In this document: piece by piece, positions 56,454-64,000 of the stretch
How positions within the stretch are numbered: the first letter of the stretch is position 1
How the letters are laid out: the number at the start of each line of letters is the position of its first letter
DNA from: Seiridium cupressi
Taxonomy: Eukaryota; Ascomycota; Sordariomycetes; Amphisphaeriales; Sporocadaceae
Direction of reading: 5' to 3'
Length of the DNA stretch: 64,000 nucleotides
Assembly (NCBI GenBank): GCA_036674765.1
Contig: JARVKI010000095.1
Location: forward strand, 1-64,000
Made by a program: the position numbers and the translations under genes
Notes under the pieces: generated by a model
Told to the model about the DNA's origin: nothing
Seen by the model: only the letters and a program-made list of their open reading frames with translations
Database searches by the model: none

Positions 56454-57722
56454 GGTGTCAATATTCTTAGACAGTATATCGTCTGTATCTCAAAGGGCAC
56501 TTGAACATTTATCGTGACGAGACTGGAAGAAAGTGTGGCGCTCGTCCTTGCTTTTGAACTCCAGGTTACGAAAGGCCATATGTCTCCATTACACCATAAT
56601 ATTCGGCTCCCCCCCATGATCCGAATAACAATTTCAGTTCATGATGACTGCAGCCCATTTGTGCCTTCCGTCTTGCAAACACTGACATGCAGCTACCCCC
56701 AGAATAGACGCCTTGCCATCGAATATGGCCGCCATAGCTAGAAATACACCACGGTTCCATCCATGCAGAGCCGTCACTAGTAGAACAGTTTATGCGTACA
56801 AGATTGAACTCGCTACGGGAAAGCCAATGAATTCTTTGGCTGGCGTCGTCTTGTTTGCTATGCTGGCTGTAGGTAGGTGTCTTGCAAGGACTTCGGTCAA
56901 ATGTTAGCAGGCCGAGTCGACATTAAACAGGCCGACAAACATGACGATCCAGTAACTAGAGATGTGACAGCCATCAGTAGAAGGCATACTTATACCGCCG
57001 CCATTGAGTTGTCCTCTGTATATGGCAGTGTCGCAGAAGTTACGGACAGCTGCCCGTATATGTTGGGCTGTAGACTAATGTGTTGCAGATCTCGAGGGCC
57101 GTGACTGGCCCGTGTGGTTTATATACTGGCACACGCTGATGTTTTAAGACTATTCAAAAGCCTCATCCCACTCACTTACCGCGTTAACCTACCAAATCCT
57201 CCGGTACGTTCTTGCTGCATCATCTGGGAGTCGCCAAAGACACAACGGGAGTTAGGGAATGACGTTGGACGGCAGTTGCACCGCACGTTTGGGGCCCCAC
57301 TGGCAGTCTCTGTCCCCACGCTAGGTGAATTCCATGCCAACATGCCAAATATCCCCACATCTTCCCACGCCTGAATGGATGGATCCTTGCCAGCCGGAAC
57401 AAAAGTCACCTGTTTCTTCACCAAATAACTACCCGTAGTGTAGGTCGCCCACGTAATCACTGGGGTCTGTGAAGAGAACGACGCACCATCGCGTGCATTG
57501 AACTGGAGATTCTCGCAATCCTGAACCCATAGAGTTCTTCTTCTTCTCCATTCCTGGCATAGTCATTGGAACCATTGCAATTAGTTATTGTTGACTATCT
57601 CCCCCAACAACAAAAACGAACAAGCTCGGACGTTTTAACGCTCACTTACATCCCAATACCGTCATTGCGGCATTCCGCGCGCATGTAGCCTCTAGATCGG
57701 CTGCGAAAGACACCACTCCTGA
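56454..57722. other. Intergenic between divergent genes
   Basis: About 1.27 kb of upstream sequence for the secreted protein (minus) and ypt35 (plus). No coding sequence is supported. Confidence 0.55.
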
Positions 57723-58584
57723 ATGGCACCCCCCGCAATAGCACCTCAACACGACGGAGGGGGCAATGTTGCGCTTGGCGGCGCAACAGGTCCCCGAAAG
57801 ATCCTGCCCTCTTCGAATATCGAAACGCCGCCTTCGCCGCCCGCGACCGAGACCGATACCGAGACGGACTCGGATACACCACCGATACGCCCGGAGACTA
57901 CGCGCATAGATACAAATGTGCCCGCCGCCACGGACAGTGGGACCGAAAGTTCCTCGGTGATGTCACCCGTCACGTCGCCGCCATACTGGCTCCATCGCCA
58001 GTCGAATCATGCGCGGTCGACGTCACTGACCTCGGTGGACTCGATGCCCACGGGTGGGATCACCTTGCAAGACAACGAGAACAGTAGTGTAGACGAGAGG
58101 AACAATGCATGCTGGGCGAAAAGCGTGGAAGTGACGGACTACGTCATCGTCAACGGGAGTGCGACGAACATTGGCGCATTTGTAGTTTGGAATATCAGGG
58201 TCCAAACTCTCAATGTGAGTGGGACCACCATTCGGGACAACCGCACAGGGGACTTTGTTCTTTGACCGAGCCAGAGGCTAATATCGACCTGCAGGGAAGT
58301 TTTATGAACATACGAAAGCGGTATTCTGAGTTCGACGATCTCCGGTGGCGGCTGATTCGCACGTTTCCAAACTTCGAGGCTGCCGTCCCGGAACTACCAC
58401 CAAAGAGTCTGATATCCAAATTCCGGCCAAGGTTCCTTGAGAAGAGGAGAGCTGGGCTGCAATACTTCCTCAAGTAGGTCATGTGTCTGAATCTGGCTTC
58501 GAATGCTAACCCCTTGGCAGCTGTATCATGTTAAATCCCGAGTTCTCAGGATCGCCTGTGTTGAAGGAGTTCTTGTTTTCGTGA
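57723..58584 (+). CDS. YPT35: PX-domain endosomal protein, Ypt35-like
   Basis: Exons 57723-58214, 58295-58473 and 58521-58584; 244 aa. The N-terminal ~130 residues are Pro/Thr/Ser/Asp-rich and disordered (PPSPPATETDTETDSDTPP). The PX domain runs from about 135 to the end: VEVTDYVIVNGSATNIGAF, VVWNIRVQTLN, then across the splice GSFMNIRKRYSEFDDL, where Arg173-Tyr174 is the phosphoinositide-3-phosphate signature, then ELPPKSLISKFRPRFLEKR and GLQYFLNCIMLNPEFSGS. The order VNG...VW...KRYS.F...KR..GL.YFLN matches yeast Ypt35, which binds PI3P on endosomes and recruits the lipid-transfer protein Vps13 through a PxP motif. Whether a PxP motif works here is not shown. Converges on sym1. Confidence 0.88.
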
Positions 58585-59012
58585 CGTTCTTTCTCTTATG
58601 ACGTAAATACGATATCTGGACATATTCGGATCAGCGCATCTCAAGCCATAGATGGGAAATAATGTTTATTCTGGATAATGACGATCACTTGGGATCATGT
58701 GCAGGGCACATCACTTCCTTTCGCTGTCTATAGTTGCGATTATCAGCATTATATGTACAAATGAGACCATTCGCATAGGCATGGAAGTACTGAATCGTCT
58801 TCCCCGGTTTCAAAGACCAAATTTGTGCAGCATGTGCATGAACCATTGACGAGATTGCATGTCGATGAAGAAGACATTGTTGCTGCCACATACACAACGC
58901 CTCGCGCCTTGGCTTGCGGTCTATCCCTTTTTGAAAGAACAAAAGATAACTCAATAGGCGTGGCAACGCGTCGCGCCAAGTCCTACGACCCTTGTGCAAA
59001 ATCGCGATCTCT
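58585..59012. other. Intergenic between convergent genes
   Basis: 428 bp of 3' flanks of ypt35 and sym1. Nothing else is seen. Confidence 0.65.
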
Positions 59013-59748
59013 TTAGGCAGTGCTGTTCAGGAAGCTCAAGTAGCAGTTCCAGCCAATACTGATGAAGTTGACGAACAGCACGCGGTGATGGAGCGGGACG
59101 AACTTGAAGTTGACGAGCTGCACGAACGGCCAGATGAGGTAGTTGGTCTGCAGGGCCGGCAGGTAGCTCTTCTGCAGCTTCTCCTGGGGGCTGCCGCCCT
59201 CCATGACGGCCATGCTGCTCAGGAATATGCCGATGAAGGTCGGCGCGAACAGTCCCTGGTCGCAGGCGACGCGCGCCACGATCTCGGCGTTCTTGTTCTT
59301 GAGCACCACCTTGCGCTGCAGGAACTTGAACCACGTGGTCGCGGCCGGGCCGAAGATGGCTGTGAAATGAGTGAGTTGAAACGGTACCGAATCGGAAAAG
59401 AGCGACGGGCAGGAAATGGACCTGGTTCAGGAGATGGGCGAGAGGAGGGGGACTGGTAAATAGGACAGGGTGAAAGAAGATAGAGGACAAGAAGGAAATA
59501 CGCACCACCACCGTACAAGAACATGCGTCCCGTTCGTGCGAGCTCATGCTTCTCCAGGCCCTTCTTCTCGACGAGCTGCTGCGCCGTGATATCGCCGGTC
59601 GCGAACAGGACCGCCGTGGTGATGCTCTGCGTGAGCAGCGGCCGGGCGGCCAACTTTGCCTGATACCTGCGTCCAGCACGTTAGCCAACTTCTTGCAACC
59701 CCGAGAAACAAGGCGCGGGTTAATTCGAGCAACTCACCAACGAAGCAT
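59013..59748 (-). CDS. SYM1: Mitochondrial inner-membrane protein Sym1 (Mpv17/PMP22)
   Basis: Exons 59748-59738, 59666-59506 and 59359-59013; 172 aa, the usual family length. The first exon is 11 nt (MLR plus two bases), and splicing gives [20 protein letters not shown], then [39 protein letters not shown] and the C-terminal signature [25 protein letters not shown] before [11 protein letters not shown]. This family has four membrane spans. Yeast Sym1 sits in the inner mitochondrial membrane and is needed for growth on ethanol at high temperature; the human relative is MPV17. Introns are 71 and 146 bp. Gene finders that ignore very short exons would choose a wrong start. Confidence 0.92.
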
Positions 59749-60513
59749 TTCTACCAGTTGGCCTGCTGTTCAGGACCCGTGTTTACAGAGTTTGGTGCAG
59801 AAGTCAATTTGGTTGGTCCCTGAAACCGGTCCCTGAAGTATGTAACCAGATGCTTGGCTGTGATCTCATAAGTGGGGACGCAGTCCGTGAGTAGGAGCTG
59901 GCGGTCAAGCTCTGGTGTCCTGAATCAGTATATCAGATTGGTGGAATATTGTCTGCAGTGGGTGGGTTTCTCGTGAATTGGTCACTATTTAGATGCTCTA
60001 AAATTCGACGGTCGAGATTGAGAAAGTCTGAGAATGCAGGACCGGGTCGTTATTCAGTTCCCGACCGCTCATGGGATCAATTGGAACACCTGCTATGGCC
60101 TCGTCGTGGCTGAAGCTTTGATACATTTGATCTCGGTAACTTGACTCCAGGTTCCCCGGAGCGGGTCGTCGTGGGGTTCCCATTTAGCTTAACCTTACTG
60201 TAGGTGCTTCGTGCGGCCTCACTAGCATACATAGGGGGTCGCCAGATAGCTGCGTACTAGTCGTCGACAAACCAGTCGGATGACGGGTTACGAGCACAGC
60301 AATCAAAAGACATCCAACTCAACACGATGACAAGTATGTTCCCATAGTCAAGTTTTTGCTTTCCCCAATAAGAGGGTCACAGCTGAAAAATGGGGCGGCT
60401 TCTAGAACACAGGGTGCCATCAATCCACGTCTTACGTTACTCGGTCTATAAGGGTATCAATGCTCATCTAGGGACAATAAAAATAAGAACAACCCTTTTT
60501 ATCTTCCAGTTTC
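59749..60513. other. Intergenic, no supported gene
   Basis: About 0.77 kb: sym1 upstream region and 3' flank of the glutaminyl cyclase gene. Open frames are short and featureless. Confidence 0.6.
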
Positions 60514-61698
60514 TCACAACTCAGTCCTGTCTCTCGTCGGTGCATCAGTGTCACCGTCTTTCTGACTGAGCGCTTGTTTTGGGGAGTCCATGAAGCCGTC
60601 CAGCTCCATCCACTCAGCCACGAAACCAGTGACGATCTTGGCCCAGTCGTCAAGGGTCACAATATCGAGGTGCTCGCCATCGTCATTCATAGTGTGCCAC
60701 ACTGTGGGAAACGGATTCGGGATGATGTGTAAGATAGGTACGCCCCTGACCAGAAATGGAATATGGTCATCCTCGATATAACCTCTGGCGAACTGATTCG
60801 GTACCTTCCTAGATTCGGGCAAAAAGGGCTTTATCGGTGTGGATTGTAAGAGACCAAGCTTACGCATCCGGGCCTCGATCCGGGCCATCCCTTCGTAGGC
60901 CCAATGTGTATTCTCGAAGTAAGAGGGGACATTGGGGTCCGAGCCGCCCAAGAGATCCAACAGCAGAAACAAGTTGATCGCCTTGATGGGTGTCCGGTAT
61001 GTCGACATGGCAGGATAGAGTTGCGAGTCCCAGGCTTCCGCAAGCGCCCTGGCACCATATAGAGAATCGGTCGAGCTCCATACCTCCCAAGCCTCCTCGC
61101 CGTCCAATAGGACGATTTGCACTCCCTTGTCTTCCTCGAGTCCAGAGCCCGCATCGCCGCTCTGCTCCATATGTTCCCACTTCTTGGTCAGGGCGGCATC
61201 AATGCTCCTCGCAACATGCAGTAGTACGGCGCATGGCGCAGCGCTGTCAATGGCCCCGATGAAGCCTTCCGGCCTGTATAGACTGTCGTAGTGAGCGGCC
61301 AGCGTAAGGCGCCCCACGTCGCCGGATTGCGCCCATGGCGGATCGCGTGTAAACACAAGGCTCGAGAACGGGATCTCCCGGTCACCGGTGGCGGGGGTCT
61401 TGGACGAAGAATTGCACCACTCTGTCCGCCAGTCTGGGAGATGCTTGCTGAAGAACTCGACAAAGTGCTGCCGTGCTGCGGCCGAGCCCGGCGTTCCGGG
61501 CACGCGAGGAATCAGAACGGGCGCGAGCAAGGACCCAGAGGCAATATCGAAATCTCCACCGGTGCTGGGGATGTTCTGCAGTGTGCTGTCGGACACGGTC
61601 GAGTAGGCGCGTGCAGTCGTGGGAAACAGGGCGAGGCAAACGAGCAGGATGAGCAGTCTAGCTAGGAGCCATCGACGGCTATGGTCGGTCCAGCCCAT
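60514..61698 (-). CDS. Glutaminyl-peptide cyclotransferase (M28 family)
   Basis: Converts N-terminal glutamine of secreted peptides to pyroglutamate; secretory pathway. 394 aa, one exon, ATG 61698. Residues ~10-31 are a signal peptide or anchor ([21 protein letters not shown]). The zinc-peptidase-like fold keeps the residues aligned with human QC: Asp151 ([10 protein letters not shown]), Glu201/Glu202 (LLDGEEA), Asp248 (LLLDLLGG), Asp311 (EDDHIPFL) and His335 ([10 protein letters not shown]). AAHYDS near 134-139 is also typical. All zinc ligands and catalytic acids are present, so an active enzyme is expected. Secreted pyroglutamyl products protect fungal proteins from aminopeptidases; the substrates here are unknown. 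Confidence 0.93.
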   Translation of the reverse strand: MGWTDHSRRWLLARLLILLVCLALFPTTARAYSTVSDSTLQNIPSTGGDFDIASGSLLAPVLIPRVPGTPGSAAARQHFVEFFSKHLPDWRTEWCNSSSKTPATGDREIPFSSLVFTRDPPWAQSGDVGRLTLAAHYDSLYRPEGFIGAIDSAAPCAVLLHVARSIDAALTKKWEHMEQSGDAGSGLEEDKGVQIVLLDGEEAWEVWSSTDSLYGARALAEAWDSQLYPAMSTYRTPIKAINLFLLLDLLGGSDPNVPSYFENTHWAYEGMARIEARMRKLGLLQSTPIKPFLPESRKVPNQFARGYIEDDHIPFLVRGVPILHIIPNPFPTVWHTMNDDGEHLDIVTLDDWAKIVTGFVAEWMELDGFMDSPKQALSQKDGDTDAPTRDRTEL

Positions 61699-62794
61699 GA
61701 CAATTGCCGGGGCTTATCGCGCACAGTTTTGCCAGCATCAGGAAGTCCCAGGATTGTCACTGCATGAAGCCTTCTGGGATACCCTCACGACATAGACAGC
61801 ATTGGCAATGGCGTCTGTCTGTCCTCTAGACTAGTTCACTGTGGGAAAAGTTGAGCAAATCACTGCCCACCAACACGGCGGATGGACGGCGGCAAGTCCC
61901 GTTCTGACGGCTGCAGCATCCCCCACTCTGCGGCATGAACTTCTCCCGGTCTGTCAGGGGTCCAACTTCAGGGTCCTCTGGAGTGTAGAACAGATTCAAG
62001 CGTTGTTGATATCTACTCAGTATGAGCATAGGAAGCGAACTTTTTTCTGTGTGGGTCCTTGAAACCGTTAGAACTGATCTGAACTCAAAGAGACAACAGG
62101 GGTTACAGGGTTAGACATGAATTGGCCAGCTTGTGACTCCAAAGCGGTAACACTAACTAACACTTACCCCCGACTAGGTCACCACGTACCGCATGAGGTT
62201 CATGTCTGGAAGCGAGCATAACCATCCGCAGAGATGACGCAATTACAGTCGTGACTTGTACCGCTTCCATCTCTCACGCTCTGTGATCATTCTTGGGCTT
62301 TTGGTGCCAGCCTTTCGCACATACGAACCACGCCGTATGCGAGCTTCGGCTATGGTACTCTATCCCCGATTGACATCGGCGTTTGGAGACTGAGAGCCAA
62401 TCAGGACCCAAAATTCCATCGGCCAAGTACACCACACGAACTGCGCATTTGACATCGCCGTTTCTCATGGAGTGGCAGAAACCTAACATCCGGGCGAGAT
62501 TCCGGTTTGTCTGCTGGACGCCGGAGCTTGGCGGGCGGGTTTAAGATGGAATTTGTTGGTCTTGCATGAGAGCGTGCAAGACTCTATAGTGTGTGGACAT
62601 GAACATCAACATGACATGATATATTAAGGGAGGACTACTCCGCTTGAGACTGAGTTCGATTCACTTGAAGATATACTTAAAGAGTTAAGCAAAGCTACAA
62701 TTACGCTTCGACTTACCATAGCTTCTGAGCTTGTCCATACTCACTCAGCCATCGTCTCCTATCCACCACCACTTGCTCACCACACAAGACCATA
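61699..62794. other. Intergenic between divergent genes
   Basis: About 1.1 kb holding both promoters (cyclase minus, dehydrogenase plus). No other coding sequence is supported. An AT-rich atgatatattaa at ~62,614 could be a TATA-like element. Confidence 0.5.
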
Positions 62795-63676
62795 ATGACG
62801 GGCAACACCTGGTTCATCTCGGGGGCTACCTCGGGCTTCGGGAAACATATCGCTCTCGAGGTGCTTTCACGGGGCGACTCTGTCGTCGCGACCTCTCGAA
62901 CTGCAACCTCGAAGCTCTCAAACCTCGCAGACCAAGGGGCACTGCTCATTGACCTCGATGTGACGGCGTCGGACGCTGAGATCCAGTCTGCCTTTGATCA
63001 AGCCGTGTCCAAGTTCGGCGGCATCACCCACTTCATCAACGCCGCAGGCTATATCCTCGAGGGCCCCGTCGAGGGCGCTTCCGCCGAGGACATCGCGAAG
63101 ACTTTCAACGTCAATGTCATGGGCAACATGAACCTCTCGAGGCACGAGGTCGCTCTCCTGCGCAAGCAGGGCAAGGGCGGTGTCATTGCCAACTTCGGAT
63201 CCCTCGCTTCCTGGGGTGGTGGAGCGGCCTACGCCTATTACTGCTCCACCAAATGGGCGGTATCAGGCTTCACTGAATCGCTGCACGCTGAAGTCAAAGA
63301 TTTCGGCATCAGTGGCGTCGTGATCGAGCCCGGGTACTTCAGGACGGGTTTCTTGAATTCTGGTGGTGGCAACAGGCTGTTTGTGTCCAATGCCTTGACG
63401 GAAGAGTACAAGGGTACGGCCGTGGAGCAAGTCAGGAGTGTGCTGAATCAGGTGGATAACAACCAGACTGGCGATGTGATAAAAGGTAGCAAGGTGATTG
63501 TAGATGTCCTGACGAGGACTGGGGTTGCCGAGGGTAAGGAGATCCCCATGAGGTTGCCGCTTGGCCCAGATATTGTGAAGGGAATCAGGGACAAGATTGC
63601 GCAGACGCAACAGTTGCTGGAAGAGTGGGAGGAAATTGCGAGCTCTACGGACCATGATGATGTGAAGAAGGCATAG
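62795..63676 (+). CDS. Short-chain dehydrogenase/reductase
   Basis: Classical SDR, 293 aa, single exon from ATG 62795. The cofactor loop GATSGFG (Gly10, Gly14, Gly16) starts the Rossmann fold; an Arg in TSRT after the second strand suggests NADP(H). DLDVT (53-57), NAAG (82-85) and NVNVMG follow. The catalytic triad is Ser136 (NFGSLAS), Tyr149 and Lys153 (YCSTK), and PGYFRTGF matches the usual segment after the sixth strand. It resembles the fungal group annotated as 17-beta-hydroxysteroid-dehydrogenase-like or retinol-dehydrogenase-like oxidoreductases; the real substrate is unknown. No biosynthetic cluster partner lies beside it in the window. Confidence 0.93.
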   Translation: MTGNTWFISGATSGFGKHIALEVLSRGDSVVATSRTATSKLSNLADQGALLIDLDVTASDAEIQSAFDQAVSKFGGITHFINAAGYILEGPVEGASAEDIAKTFNVNVMGNMNLSRHEVALLRKQGKGGVIANFGSLASWGGGAAYAYYCSTKWAVSGFTESLHAEVKDFGISGVVIEPGYFRTGFLNSGGGNRLFVSNALTEEYKGTAVEQVRSVLNQVDNNQTGDVIKGSKVIVDVLTRTGVAEGKEIPMRLPLGPDIVKGIRDKIAQTQQLLEEWEEIASSTDHDDVKKA

Positions 63677-64000
63677 ATTGGTTCATAGATACGACAATCT
63701 TCACAGACTAAGAATTCAACCACCTAATCACAATCAAAGCCTGTGTAGGGATCTAGCTGTGTACAAGATGATGGGCTCTACACCAGTCGCCAGTGAGTAG
63801 AATAAATATACCCGGATTATAGCTCTTGAGCTATCCTCTCCTCCATTTTCTATTGAATAGGATGCAGTTGGACTTTGATTTGTTGAAAACCCTCAACGCC
63901 TTTACTTGATGCTGATGCTGTTTGACTCTGCTCGGTACTCGACATGGGCGAGTAGTCGGAATTGTTACCCGACTAGCCAATGCTCTAAGATAGCACTAAC
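63677..64000. other. 3' flank at window end
   Basis: 324 bp after the dehydrogenase stop codon, with nothing recognisable. Confidence 0.6.

Noticed and set aside
1..64000. Telomere arrays, CRISPR arrays, rRNA genes, intact transposons, biosynthetic gene clusters
   Set aside because: No TTAGGG arrays, regularly spaced repeats, rRNA-like sequence, transposase or reverse transcriptase motifs, or polyketide/nonribosomal synthase domains were seen.

Overview
The window is nuclear DNA of a filamentous ascomycete (Pezizomycotina, most likely Sordariomycetes). The signs are short spliceosomal introns of about 50-80 bp with GT...AG ends and CTRAC-like branch points, genes on both strands without operons, and single-copy fungal genes (RPB1, SWD1, THG1, TMA23, UAP1, SWP1, GCN5, OST5, RAD1, YPT35, SYM1). 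I do not name a genus.

Layout. 1-~600 is an extreme AT-rich block: I counted 16 G/C in the first 600 bases. From ~650 to ~16,000 base composition is ordinary but the DNA is almost gene-free; I support only two small genes (2388-2615 minus, 8730-8978 plus). A local AT-rich patch (~14,866-15,030) and a cluster of interleaved inverted repeats (15,508-15,577) lie near its right edge. From 16,268 to the end the window is a gene-rich housekeeping segment.

Genes in order: RNA polymerase II largest subunit (minus); COMPASS subunit Swd1 (minus), divergent from tRNA-His guanylyltransferase (plus), which converges on G-patch protein Tma23 (minus); an ANCHR/ZFYVE19-like zinc protein (minus); a Gly/Ser-rich secreted, probably GPI-anchored protein (plus); a TDG/Mug-type DNA glycosylase (minus); UDP-GlcNAc pyrophosphorylase (plus); OST subunit Swp1/ribophorin II (plus); an unknown Cys-rich PPxY protein (plus); a conserved-looking unknown with an acidic middle (plus); Gcn5 (minus), divergent from OST subunit Ost5 (plus), followed by 9-1-1 clamp subunit Rad1 (plus); a 75-residue protein (plus); an unknown 743-residue basic protein (plus); a secreted 12-cysteine protein (minus); PX protein Ypt35 (plus), converging on Sym1/Mpv17 (minus); glutaminyl cyclase (minus); and a short-chain dehydrogenase (plus).

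The genes are mostly unrelated housekeeping functions. Loose themes are chromatin/transcription (RPB1, Swd1, Gcn5), genome maintenance (TDG, Rad1) and N-glycosylation (UAP1 makes the UDP-GlcNAc used for the lipid-linked oligosaccharide; Swp1 and Ost5 belong to the transferase). I did not find a clear new multi-gene system. The items most worth a second look are the RPB1 CTD, which has no exact consensus heptad; the very small first coding exons (11, 14 and 16 nt) of three genes; the unassigned Cys-rich and basic proteins; and the AT block with its adjoining gene desert. Exon boundaries were worked out by hand from splice signals, reading frame and family similarity.
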